A stretch of DNA of 64,000 nucleotides, taken from Druceiella hillmani. Taxonomy: Eukaryota; Arthropoda; Insecta; Lepidoptera; Hepialidae. The notes beneath the pieces are model-generated. The model was not told the DNA's origin. It worked only from the letters and a program-made list of their open reading frames with translations, and did not search any database. Below are positions 34,966 through 46,380 of this stretch, one piece after another; the first letter of the stretch is position 1; the number at the start of each line of letters is the position of its first letter. Both the position numbers and the translations under genes were made by a program. Where the stretch lies: the NCBI GenBank assembly GCA_039881145.1, contig JAYKKI010000052.1, positions 10,331,501-10,395,500 of the forward strand, given 5' to 3'.

Positions 34966-35145
34966 TTTTGTTTAATTGCTTTATTTACCTAATTATACGG
35001 TGACTATTTAATCATAGCTCCATTTGTCTCTCTGCCATCGCTCACCCTTTTACATATGCAGCAAACCGCCGAAACTTTTGTTCATTTATTTGTATACCAT
35101 TTTCGACTAGCAATAACAATATCTCCAATTATAAGAAATTACATG
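34966..35145 (+). repeat. Conserved block next to palindromic element (block A copy)
   Basis: Matches 16473-16672: 'ttttgtttaattgctttatt', 'gctcacccttttacatatgc', 'agcaaaccgccgaaac', 'cattttcgactagcaa', 'atctccaatta'. It leads straight into the palindrome that starts at about 35127. Its presence twice in the same position marks it as part of the mobile unit rather than chance flank. Confidence 0.75.
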
Positions 35146-35314
35146 ATGTAATATATTTCTACTTTATTTAAATTCTTTTCCACGACCTAGGTTTTGTTGT
35201 ATTACAATATCTTCAGGTTACCCACTTGAAGATGTTGTAATGCAACGAAACCCAGGTCTTGGTAAAGAATTTAAATAAAGTAGAAATGATACTACATCAC
35301 GTAGTTTCATTTAA
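35127..35314. mobile_element. Palindromic hammerhead-bearing element, copy 5
   Basis: The left arm ('aattataagaaattacatga ...') and right arm ('... catcacgtagtttcattta') pair around a very short loop near 35218-35222. The hammerhead-like blocks are damaged: the minus-strand one (35180-35220) has AAAA in place of GAAA, and the plus-strand one has CTTGAAGA and a changed stem I. Both are presumed inactive. Block A lies immediately to the left. Confidence 0.78.
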
Positions 35315-36159
35315 CATTGAATCTGATGGTGTTATTATGGATATAATTATATTTGGTCGAAAAATATTTGGAATGTTGTGAGAAATAATGGTTGACCTAC
35401 TAACCAAAATCCTATTTTATTGGCATGGTATGAAAACATATTGGCGGAATTTTTTATTTTTTGACGTAACATCTCAAAAATCTCTTTTTTCCCAAAAATT
35501 GCATCACAATAGATATCTCCTTATATGGCGCTTGAAAATCGGTGTGTTGTTTGGTAGCCACTTAAAAATCGGAATCAAAAATAAATTTATTTATTGCAGC
35601 TTATACATGGTGTTTCCAGAATGCGTTTCAGACCAGTAACAGTAATTCAATAAATAATAAAATGACCTCTCGGTATAAGGTTGGTATTACTCATAGAGAC
35701 CTCGGTGTAGCTTGACGTTCCCATTCCTTAGAGCCGATCGCTACTTTTTTGATCATCATCAGCTCCTCAGCCAGTGAATTCTTATGGATTAATCTTTCAT
35801 TAGTAAAATAAACTCTTCATACATCATTCTAATATATATTTTAGTATGGAACGCAGTTTTTACATATGTTGACATGTTCATATATAAAAACCTATAAATA
35901 TTATGTGCGTTAATATGTTAAATATATTAGCATATTTAAAAAAATAGTTTTTTATGTGATATAACTTCAAATTAACGGTTTTTCCGTTAGCTGTTGTCGA
36001 ATTTCATAATCCTAGGTACAACAAAGTATAGGTTTTGAAAATATGTGGCATACATTGCCGTATTTTTAGTGTTATTCTTGATTGCGTTGACTTAGAAGCT
36101 TGATTTTTTTATAACTCCAAAACACCATAGACCTAAGTATTTCATAATAATGTTAACTT
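35315..36159. other. AT-rich intergenic sequence, no gene seen
   Basis: The 83-codon frame at 35388-35639 is unrecognised. No other feature. Confidence 0.5.
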
Positions 36160-36265
36160 GATACCTCCACTCATTCTTGAGAAAAAGAGTCTTAACCGAT
36201 AGATAGATATAGACGGAAAATGAAGTGATCCTATAAGGATTTGTTTTTTTCTTTTTAAGGTATCT
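36160..36265 (+). repeat. Decayed interspersed repeat
   Basis: 'tgatacctccactcattctt gagaaaaagag ... gatagatagatatagacgg ... aagtgatcctataaggattt g(t)n ctttttaaggtatctt' follows the order of the 'cagacagacgg' relics at 380, 1262 and 60490. Confidence 0.55.
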
Positions 36266-38382
36266 TAAAAAGACAAAAAATTATGAAACAAATTTTGACA
36301 TGAGTGAGTGTGGCTTTCCACAAGTTCGCAAAAGGTCTAGGGATTAGGAGTGGTAGAATTTTTCAATCGATCCTTGAATACATTTATCAAGGATATTTTC
36401 CTGGTGTCAGGGTCCAAAGTTTTGTTGTTTGAACAATAAGGAACTTTTCTTAAGGTATACGTCAGCAGTTTAATTATTGAAAATCGACCCACAATATTCG
36501 AATATTAGCAATTTTCCTCTTTATATTGAATGTATAAAATATTAAGAAGGCAACTATTAAAACCCAACTTTTTTTCCAGCTATATTGAAAAAAATCTAAT
36601 ATCTCTGGCAGGGTATAAAAAGAGAGCGGCATTCGATCTTCTTTCGAGTAAAAAGGCGAGTAAAAAGCAAATAAAATATGGTAATTTCCTGAAGACAATT
36701 TGGAATTCTCTTGCTTTAATTCTAAATTCTAATTATAAATTCCGTTTAGAGCAAAAAGTGAGCAATGTACACTATGACACACTATGACATGCTTCATTAT
36801 GACATAACAAAATATCGGTGCTAAAAATTTGAAGAAAAACATTTTCATTATTCTGGTAATACCAAACTAAGGTCATTTCCTACATTAAATATAGAAAAAT
36901 TGAAAAGCCTTATTGAAACAGATCTCCGGCTAAGTTGACCTTATCTGTCAGATATACGCTCATTCAATAATTCAATAGAAAACAACCACATGGTTTTAGA
37001 GAAAAGCTGAACTATTCCGTATGGATACCTATTCTGTTGTATTAACACTCCTTTCATTTTAGAAGGCGAAGATGTATGCATGGAACTACTAAGTTCCCAA
37101 AACTACTAAGTTCACTTAAATGGATTGTACTTCCTAATCCAACGAACTCCCCGGGTCTTTTGCCCTCCAATTATCAGTTCTGTTAATTGTTTCGCTTACC
37201 GTTAAATTAATTACGTGATAAAAATTAAAAACACAAACAATCTTAAGGTTGAATTTACCCATTTTTTCAGCCAACACTCCAAAGAATTCTAAAACGAAGG
37301 AACTATATCATACACGTTAGCGACAAGTGATAGATAACGGTGTTATTTACATAACTGAAGATTGATTTTATTAACTATATTAAACCATGAAATAAATTGT
37401 GAACTGAGATGGTCAATTTGTTATTTGCCAACAAATATTATACGCACCTAATAGTATAATATAAAGTATTAAATATTTTAAATGACATCACACAGGTTCT
37501 CAATGATAGATTATTATGAACATTGCTGTGAAAGCAAATTATTTTTTGCAAAAAATTATTGGTAAAACTGTCTACGGGTGTAATACTTTGATTAATTGCT
37601 TTAGATATTAAACTTGAAACGAGTGAACCGTATCAAGTGAACCGAATATAACGACGAATTAGTTTCGTTCTCAGACACAAAATACGGAAAGCATTTGTTA
37701 TTTATTGAAATCTGATACAATGAGAATAAGGCCGCTTTGACCACATATAATAAATATGTATTTACATATATTGTATGAGATGAATAGTAATGGAATGGAC
37801 CGATCGAACTCATTCATGTAGCTTGATATTAGGTATCAAATGAAATGCTTAATAGAGCGTGATCTGGTACGTAACGACTACGCTATGAACGCTTGACAAA
37901 TAGACCAAAATTAACATAAGTCAATATACAAGTACGTACTCAGCATGAAATGGGCAATCTTTTTACATAGAATCGTTCGTTCGTATATTAAATCTTTAAA
38001 TTCGTGTTTATCTGCCAATCTGTCTGTTTCTTTGTTAGAGCAATACATAAAAAACTTCTAGACTGAATGGGATCTTCACTAGGATAATACTTGAGATTTA
38101 GATTGAAACCCACTTTTGGGCTTCATCGAACATTTTCTAACGCAACTTTTTTCTGTTTATTTTTCCATCTATTTATTTATTTGTTGTCTTAAAGGAATGT
38201 TCTTATAATTCAAATAATACACGACCTTTCTTATTATCCATAATTCGTGTCAAACTTCATCAAAATCTGTTTATTCTTTGGAGAACAAGACATATTTTAA
38301 GTATTTTCGATTTTATCTGTCCTATAGCAATTGCCTTGGGGGGAAAATATAAAAAAATAATAACAAAAATTAAGGATTCAAT
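36266..38382. other. AT-rich intergenic sequence with a repeat relic
   Basis: 37980-38300 ('gtatattaaatctttaaatt', 'tgccaatctgtctgtttctt', 'ttcgtgtcaaacttcatcaa', 'ctttggagaacaag') looks like an interspersed-repeat relic. Two mutually overlapping frames at 36474-36787 on opposite strands are unrecognised. Confidence 0.45.
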
Positions 38383-38584
38383 ATATTGAATATATTTGGC
38401 GTTAATTTTGTAGAAATTCATTATTCACAATTAAATGAAACTACGTGATGTAGTATTGTTTCTAATTTCTTTAACTTCTTTACCACGACCTAGGTTTCAT
38501 TGTATTACAACATCTTCAGGTGGGCTATTATCAAATATTGCTAATTTCCACCTGAAGATGTTGTAATACAACGACACCCAAGTC
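38383..38584. mobile_element. Palindromic hammerhead-bearing element, copy 6, with tail on the left
   Basis: The family tail lies at 38383-38428 in reverse orientation ('gaatatatttggcgttaatt', 'ttgtagaaattcattattca'). The left arm runs 38429-38523 and a truncated right arm about 38549-38584. After 'cgacacccaagtcgacc' the right arm ends and homology stops. The right hammerhead-like block is broken (GACA for GAAA). Relative to the 52368 copy the whole unit is inverted. Confidence 0.8.
38483..38523 (-). ncRNA. Hammerhead-ribozyme-like motif, minus strand
   Basis: The CTGAAGA core, GAAA, ACCTAGGT stem III, C at the cleavage position and the CCAC/GTGG stem I are kept. One stem II pair becomes G-T, so the helix can still form. 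The partner motif on the other arm is damaged. Confidence 0.5.
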
Positions 38585-39034
38585 GACCACAAGGAATTAT
38601 AAATATTGTAAATTGTGTGTTATCAAAGTAGCGTTGTCACGTCTGGAAGCTACACAACCCTAACAACCTAACTACATAACAAACAACACTAACTTCTATT
38701 TAATAACAACCCTAACTTCTATTTAATAAAGCACTTCGCATAGGAGCAACACCCGACAATTTACAAAATACGTTGGTAATGTATTTACAGAAGACGGACG
38801 CCGTGGGTAGTTTTGTGAACTGCCCATGATTTCGCTATTTGACAATGGGATATTTTAGCACCTTAGGTACAATTCACAAGTACGACTTTCCAATGTCATT
38901 AAAAGGACAAAAGAGTAGTCGGCAAATTAATATGGGAACTTGTCGTCGAAATCGATGACAGTGTGACTCACGTTGCATTTCCGTAATAATTTGCAGACAA
39001 TGAATTTTTTGTCATTTTAATGTCGTTGGAAAGT
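38585..39034. other. AT-rich intergenic sequence, no gene seen
   Basis: Small direct duplication 'aaccctaacttctatttaat' near 38690-38725. Otherwise nothing recognised. Confidence 0.5.
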
Positions 39035-39733
39035 CATAAATGTGAGTTGCTCCTTACCAACAGGGTTAACATGACCCAACTAATAGAACAAACAGGAGTT
39101 CGTAGTATCTTTTTCACCATAGACGACATACGTTCCTTTATACATATAATGGAAATGCAATTAATATAATCAAGTTCCCGTAGTTGTAGCTATCGGTTAG
39201 GGGAAAGCAGTCTACATTATCGGTTAGGGGAAAGCAGTCTACATTATCGGTTAGGGGAAAACAGTCTACATTATCGGTTAGGGGAAAGCAGTCACATAAA
39301 TATGAGTTGCTCCTTACCAACAGGGTTAACATAACCCAACTAATAGAACAAACAGGAGTTCGTAATATCTTTTTCACCATAGACGACATACGTTCCTTTA
39401 TACGTATAATGGAAATGCAATTAATATAATCAATTTCCCGTAGTTGTAGCTATCGGTTAGGGGAAAGCAGTCTACATTATCGGTTAGGGGAAAGCAGTCT
39501 ACATTATCGGTTAGGGGAAAACAGTCTACATTATCGGTTAGGGGAAAGCAGTCACATAAATATGAGTTGCTCCTTACCAACAGGGTTAACATAACCCAAC
39601 TAATAGAACAAACAGGAATTCGTGGTATCTTTTTCACCGTAGACGACATACGTTCCTTTTTACGTGTAATGGAGAAATGCAATTAATATAATCAATTTCT
39701 CGTAGTTGTAGCTATCGGTTAGGGGAAACCAGA
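39035..39733. repeat. Nested tandem array: 260-bp units holding 27-bp units
   Basis: Outer units start 'cataaat[ag]tgagttgctcc' at 39035, 39295 and 39555, exactly 260 bases apart and almost identical. Units 1 and 2 each contain four copies of a 27-bp repeat ('tatcggttaggggaaagcag' plus 'tctacat'). Unit 3 holds a single copy and then ends in unrelated DNA. The frames at 39138-39389 and 39398-39682 on the minus strand, with a nine-residue NVDCFPLTD repeat, are artefacts of the 27-base period. Confidence 0.95.
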
Positions 39734-42309
39734 TGAATCGATTAATCTATGTTCGCTGAAATAATTTAATTTTCTTTCCCATTCATTTCATATCAGATTG
39801 CACGGCCAAGCGTGGCTGGCCTTAGCTAGGAAGTTATATTACGTAACGCAAACCAATTACTCTTTGAATTAAGAACATTTTCCTGGTTTTCTTTTTCTCC
39901 TAAAAAATCCTATATTTATTTTACTTTTTCACCTTCTATTCCTTACAGAAGAGAACAAATCTAGGAACCCTAAATCAAAGACTCCGGAGTGATTAAAAAT
40001 AATACCTTTTTGCATGACTTTTAGTTCCTAATAAAAAGTTACTTTGTGTTTGCATTTATATAAAGCACTTTGAAACTTTAATATTGTGTACAATCCCAAA
40101 TTTCAAATGTTGATTAAGAACACGCAACTAGCCAAAATTACTTCACGTCACCACGTCTTCACCTAAGATGGATACTAATAAACATTTATCAAAAAGTGTT
40201 TTCGCAAGTAATAAAACGAGTTCTAACAACTACTGTGGGTGACTGGATTCCAGCGAGTTGCAAGTAAATTTAATACTTCGACAGTAATGACACAGTAAAC
40301 AATAACCGGCCCATATTGGAAGTATGTAATGAAAATATTTATTCATACATAAATACCAAGAAAAAATGTTTGAGAAGAATTATTAATATTACTCAAAAAT
40401 TAGCAAGTAATAAAATAACGTGGGGTTCCCTTTAACAAAGACAGCTCTTGCAATATGTTAGCCTCGGCTATATCTTATCTGCTAAACCCTTTATGAAAAC
40501 TCATAAGCAGGGTTAGACTTTTCCTCTAAAATTTGACCCCTGGTTTGCATACGAATACATCCTGTCAATATTATAAAGTTCAGCTACAACTGAATTACAT
40601 AAAATTGTACTCAAATTAGTTATTGAGTACTTTTATTCAAAACTACTGCTTTGGCAATTATTTAAAATATTTAAATCCATCCGTGTTCTTTCCAAATCTG
40701 ACATTGAGTTTTAAAGGCAATTTTCAATAAAATTTAATTAAAATTAATTTCAGTATATGCTAGAATTCTGTTATAGGATGCACTAAATGATAAACTTAAA
40801 GTTTTAAAATTTTTGATGAAGTGTGAACAGTTTTCATAATCAGATGCAAAGACAAAATATTATAATCATAAATCTGTGGCGCGGCTTACAGTTTTCTTAC
40901 ATCTACATCTTTTACCGTGTATTACATCTTTAACTATGTCCGTGTAAAAATTTTCAGGACAAAGTTAAATATTTGTTCGCTACGGCCATCATATTCATTT
41001 ACCATCCTTATGAAAAAATATATGGCGTTCTTTTTGTCATCTGTATCAAAACAATTTTAAGATACCTATTTTGATTCGATACTTTAACCTATAGATTAAA
41101 AAAATCTTCTTTGATTGTCTTTTATCTCCTGAGAATTTGCAATAATAAATAATACAATTTTAAAAGAAAATATTATTATACACATTTTAGATTCCATATT
41201 TTTTTTAAATCCACAGATACAGAATTAAATTAATAATTATTCAATTTTTGTTTTAAATTTTGGTACGGAACACTGAAAAAATATAGGTAAGTTTGAATAT
41301 ACACCATGGAAATGAAACATAATCATGGAAATGAATAAATATCGCTAAACAAACACTAGATCAAAAGTCATAAGGAGAATAAGACAAAAACAAAGTAAAC
41401 AGATTAGATCAATAAAATCTGGACTTGAATCTAAAAGAGCAAGAATGATCATATCGCTCTCGAAAAGATGCTTGGTGTCGCTCAGATGCCCCGTATAACG
41501 CAATTCTGACAAAGCATATTCGAGACCTTCAATTGATTTGTCGAATGATACTACGATAATTTATCTCACTCTCACGTCATAAACAATGCAGCTTATAACA
41601 TCTACGTCATCTTTCGTACTACCCCTGCCCGCCTACCCCTTTATAAGATGTTGTCAAGTCAACAAGAAAAGAAGTTAACTTCCCAGTCTTAAATAGAGCA
41701 GGATGAGATGGTATCCTTACATTTTCCCAAGCAATAAAGGAAGTACCTTATTTAATGTGTCGTAAGGAAACTATTCAACAAATATTGGAGTAACCTCGCC
41801 TTATAACATCTTAAAAGTAGTTGGGCAGGAAGCTCTTCGATCTACAGGGGCCGGTGTTACTGATCAAACACTGCTATGGCTATGTACACTTTGTCGTTAT
41901 TAACCGCTTGTTTGTGCGGAAGCCGCATTGAAGTCCGACCTGTTTGCGATCTGTTACCACACTGTGCAAACAGATTTAAAGAAGCTCGTTGTATTGTGTA
42001 TCACTGGATATTCTCATAAACTTTGTTGTAGCTTATTTATAATATATGGACTATTTCATCCCAAAAAATGTTGACTTCGTACTTGTAATTCAAAATTAGT
42101 GTTAATATTAAAAGATGAAGATTTATTGTAATTAATACACGTAAATCAAAAGGCAGTTGTACCATAAGACGTATTAGATGCTATGTTATGAATTATGAAA
42201 TCGTCACAAAAGTGAGTTTGTACATTAAAAATTGTTTTAAAGAAAGTTCACCTTCTAATATAATATGTAAGTCTTTGAGTTAATTATATTTTTTTTAAAT
42301 AAAGTTTCT
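39734..42309. other. AT-rich intergenic sequence, no gene seen
   Basis: A less AT-rich stretch at about 41430-42000 contains many stops in all frames. It may be an old decayed coding or repeat segment, but I recognise no domain. Confidence 0.45.
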
Positions 42310-42560
42310 TATCACACGTTACACACTTGGCAAATGAGAGCTAGCTTGAAAAAATTTTAAGATTTCGACCGACACATTTGCTACAGTATAAAAGTGTCAG
42401 ATTTTGACACTTTTGCTACAATATAAACGTTTGCTTCTTTAAAGCGTATGTCAATGCATAGGTATACATATTACTACAGTAGAGACGTACGGCGTGCGAT
42501 CAGCTATATTCATTTAACGAATACACGATAATTCATTTAACTAATACACGAATGTTTATA
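42310..42560 (+). repeat. Dispersed repeat family, copy 1
   Basis: 'cacacgttacacacttggca aatgagagctagct ... gatttcgaccgacacatttg ctacagtataa ... ttactacagtagagacgtac ggcgtgcg ... cgaatacagctgata'. The same string of motifs recurs at 42640-42790 and, inverted, at 46095-46380. Family unknown. Confidence 0.75.
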
Positions 42561-42639
42561 CGAATACAGCTGATAATAGCAATCCGTGCCCGCCATAATA
42601 CTCATAACCTCTCTTCATTATTTTCAAACTCGTTTTATT

Positions 42640-42790
42640 GGAATGAAGTTCCTTATGAGACGTCACACGCTTGGCGAATAAGAGCTAGTGCGAAAAAAGT
42701 GTAAAATTTCGACCGCTATATTTGCTACAATATAAAAGTGTAAGATTTCGACCGACATTTTCGCTACAGTATAAGCGTTTGTGTATTTAT
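42640..42790 (+). repeat. Dispersed repeat family, copy 2 (partial)
   Basis: 'ggaatgaagttccttatgag acgtcacacgcttggcgaat aagagctag ... tttcgaccgacattttcgct acagtataagcgtttg', a direct partial copy of the preceding element, 330 bases downstream. Confidence 0.75.
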
Positions 42791-43949
42791 AAGCATATAT
42801 CAAATGATTTTTCCGCTGGTTTTATTTTGTCAATTCCAGTTCAGTATGTATTTATTTGCATGATAAATTATTATTTTATCACTTAAATTATTATTTTATC
42901 ACTTATTACTATTTACAATTAATAAACTGTGATAAATTGTCAGCATGTCAGTATATTCATTTAAATTTTTGAAATTAATTTTAAATTTGATTTAATTAAA
43001 TTAAATAATAATTTCACAGATGAGTTGTCCAACACTTTGTTTTTCTGCTGGTTTTGCATTGTAACCCATGCATCTACCAGACCATTTTAATTATACGAAT
43101 TTATAATAAATCGAATGCTGACTATTCACTTAAATTTTTAAGATAATTACATTTAATTTTAAAATTAATTTATATTTAAATTAAAGTAATTAAAATAAAA
43201 ATAATTTGAAACTTAAATTTTGGTATCATTTTTTATTTACCCCACAAAAGTTTACACATATATTAATTGATAACAAAATCAAATCATGCAATAATGTTCA
43301 CATATCACACAAGTTTTGTTTAATTAAACGATTCGTTAACATTATTATTTTTTCATATGGATGCAATTTTTTCGAGGCACTTAGACAAAATTTAATCCCA
43401 AACATATGTGCCCTAATATAATTACCACAAACCAACCATTACTAAAATGAATGTGATTGATTAAATTTATAATTAGTTTATATTTTTATAATCATTAATA
43501 ATAAACAAAAGTTTATTTTCATAACGTTAAATAAAAAAACGTTATCAATTACAATTTTATTACCATTCCTCCATGTTTTTATTTTAATTTTTCATTTAAT
43601 TACTCTCCAACGTTGATAACTTATTTCGTTGTGTTTGTTATTTTATATATAATATATAGAGGAAGGAAATTCGTACCAGTCGAATGTCCCACAACATAAT
43701 AAAAGAACGAGATTCTTTTATTTAATTTCCGCACATTTTATCTACATTTGTTTTTTTATTATTTTAATCGTCGTACGGAAACTTCTGAACCAAATTCTGA
43801 TAAAAAATTTACTTTATGGAAACTTAAAGTCCAACTTAAAACACTGAACGTATAATATATAATGTATAGAATTATTTACAACAGCGGACGAAACAATTGA
43901 ATAAAATCCGCTTAAACATTAAAAGCATTCGTCATCGTGCGAAATTATT
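42791..43949. other. AT-rich intergenic sequence, no gene seen
   Basis: Very AT-rich, with runs of 'aatt' and 'taaatttaa'. The frame at 43206-43421 is unrecognised. Confidence 0.5.
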
Positions 43950-44815
43950 AAACTGAGCCCAAATGAAACAGAACTCAAACCGATTCAAAAGAAAACCCCG
44001 CTCAACACAACCCGACTTAACCTTAAGAAAACTTAAAACAACCGAAACCAACACAAAGTGAACACAACCCAAACCAATCGAAATAAAACCCAACCCAACT
44101 CAAAGCAAACCCAACCCAAAGCAAATCCAATCCATCAAACCCAACCCGATATCACCCAAACCAAAACAAACACAATCAAATTCAAACTAAACCAATCCTA
44201 CCAACAGACAAATTCTAACCAAACCAATCTAACCGCAATCAAACCAAATCCAGTCCAACAAAACCCAGAAAAATCCAACCCAACCAAATCCTTCAAAAAC
44301 TCAACACAAAAGCAAACACAATCTAAACCAAAGCAAACTTAATCCGATCTAAACACAACCTAAACCAATAAAACCCACCCCGGCCCAACTCAACCCAGCC
44401 TAACACAATGCAAACCTAATCCAATCCAAAGCAAACCCAATCGAACCCCAATCAACTAAACCCAATCGAATCCGAACCAATCCAAAGTACACCCAACACA
44501 ATCCAACCCAACCTAAAGCAAACACAACCAAACGCAACCTAACTCAAAGGTAATCCAACCCAAAACAAACTTAGCCCAACCCAAACAAACGTACTCCTAA
44601 CCCACCACAACCCAGCCAACCCAAACCAATCCAATCCAAACCAAACACAACCCAATTTAACCCAACCCAAAACTACCCCAACACAACCCAAAAAAACTTA
44701 ATCCATCCCAACCCAATCAACTAAACAGAACCAAATCCAACCCAACTCTACCTAAATCCAAACAAACCTAATTAAACCCAACCTAAAGCAAACCCAAGCC
44801 AAAGTAATCACAAAA
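43950..44815. repeat. Degenerate C/A simple-sequence array, (CCAAAC)-like
   Basis: For about 860 bases the plus strand is made almost only of A and C, in short phrases such as 'ccaaacc', 'cccaacc', 'aatccaa' and 'aaagcaaac', with G and T rare. Spacing is irregular, with mostly five- to six-base steps, so it is a decayed low-complexity array rather than a fixed-period satellite. The 94-codon frame at 44058-44342 (N, Q, T, K, P rich, starting with GTG) is an artefact. Confidence 0.9.
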
Positions 44816-45039
44816 AACCTATCTATTTAATCATCGATTTAAACTTCTCAAGATTATTACAAAATCAGCAATCAAACAAAACATTCAGTTGTTTGGTTTA
44901 CCTTCGAATATATATTTCCGATTTTAACTAAATGTAATAATATCATGTACTATCTATGAACCAAAGAATAGCCTGCATTTTTTTATGTTCCAGTCTAATT
45001 AATTTTTCTGTGCTTTTGTAGGACATAGGTTTCAAATTT
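44816..45039. other. AT-rich intergenic sequence
   Basis: No feature recognised between the C/A array and the next dispersed repeat. Confidence 0.5.
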
Positions 45040-45270
45040 TTGATGGCATAACTTAAGGTGGGACGAATTTCCGAGCCAAGAAAATTATCGTTTTATTTCT
45101 CTGCCAAATTAAAAAATCATAGTCAATCGGATGCCCCTTTAAATTTTATGTGTTTTAAAGCTTGCATTCGTAAGCATGTTCATATTATATTCATATTCAT
45201 ACTCGTATGGTACATACACTTAGACTCAGATGTGATTCGTGCTTATCCACTAACCCTTCCTTTGAAAACA
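45040..45270 (+). repeat. Dispersed repeat, copy related to 30090-30300
   Basis: See the copy at 30090. Shared anchors are 'ggcataact', 'aaaat[ct][ag]tcgtttt', 'atgtgatt[ct]gt' and the tail 'tccactaa'. The 78-codon frame at 45058-45294 lies inside it and is not conserved in the other copy. Confidence 0.6.
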
Positions 45271-46094
45271 CCCTCTTTCCCTTATTTTCAGTGATTGTAA
45301 GTAATCCCCTTCCTGGAAGCTAACGCAATACTTTCACTATTTTAATGAAAGTACAGATATAAATATAACAAAAAAATCGAAGTGTTTAAATAAATTGCTG
45401 AACAAAGTATTTTACTCATGAATCAACAAGAATCTAAGCTTAAAATTATTCAAGGCAAAAAAACTTTTCCAGACAACCGACCCTTAAATGTATATATTGA
45501 TGACACGTTATGCAGGTAAGAGTCGAGCACATTTCTACAAATTAGAAGAAACCAAGTTAAGAGAGTGTTTAAGAAAAGAGATATCATATTTGGGAATGTG
45601 GAAATTTTAGAAAGAAATTCGAAGGCATGCACATTTACGGCTGAAAAGAGGCAAACCTTTTGTAACGTTTTTCATGATTTTAACGTGAAAGGTTTTAAAT
45701 GTTTTATTAATTTCATATTTAAAAAAAAGAATGAGGGGTGTCTTGAGACACCCGGTTGGAACGAAGTTCTTTTCGCTATATATTATTATGTATTATTAAT
45801 TAAATAAAACTAGCATCATACGTGAACAGTGTAGCATGATTTAATTTTGTTATCAATTAACATATGTGTAAACTTTTGTCGGTGCAAATAAAAGGTGATA
45901 CCAAAATTTAAGTTTAAAATAAATCATCCACTCATTATAGTCACTTTAACACTGTTACTTATCTTACTTCATCATTACCAACCTCATCTTACACTGAATC
46001 ACTTTCACAACTCCTTTTTTATTGATAAAAATAACACGAATTTGAAAAAATTAAAAGAGGTTATGAGGATCACGGCGCGTACAAATTGCTAAAC
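45271..46094. other. AT-rich intergenic sequence, no gene seen
   Basis: Overlapping frames on both strands at 45450-45807 are unrecognised. Confidence 0.5.
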
Positions 46095-46380
46095 ACACAT
46101 GCTTAAACGAATACAGCTGATACTCACGCCGCACGTCTGTACTGTAGTAATATATATAGATATAGACATTAACATACGTTTAATATAATAATGTATAGAC
46201 ATTAACATACGCTTGTAAAGACGCAAACCCTTATACTGTAGCAAAGGTGTCAGTCGAAATCTTACACTTTTATACTGTAGTAAAAGGGTCGATCGAAATC
46301 TTATACTTTTTTTAGGCTAGCTCTCATCCGCCAAGTATGTAACGTGGGATAAAGAACTTCGTTCCAAAAATCATAACGTT
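46095..46380 (-). repeat. Dispersed repeat family, copy 3 (inverted)
   Basis: Reverse complement of 42310-42560/42640-42790: 'cgaatacagctgata', 'cgccgcacgtctgtactgta', 'gacattaacatacg' (duplicated), 'ttatactgtagcaaaggtgt', 'tcgaaatcttacac' and 'gctagctctcatccgccaag', ending near 'aagaacttcgttcc'. Together with copy 1/2 it forms an inverted pair about 3.5 kb apart. Confidence 0.75.

Noticed and set aside
39138..39682. Repeat protein with a nine-residue NVDCFPLTD unit
   Set aside because: Produced by the 27-bp tandem unit. The frames are short and duplicated with the 260-bp block.
39188..39730. 'ttagggg' strings resembling telomere repeats
   Set aside because: They occur once per 27-bp unit with unrelated sequence between them, not as contiguous TTAGG repeats.
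44058..44342. N/Q/T/K-rich 94-codon frame
   Set aside because: Lies wholly in the C/A low-complexity array and starts with GTG.
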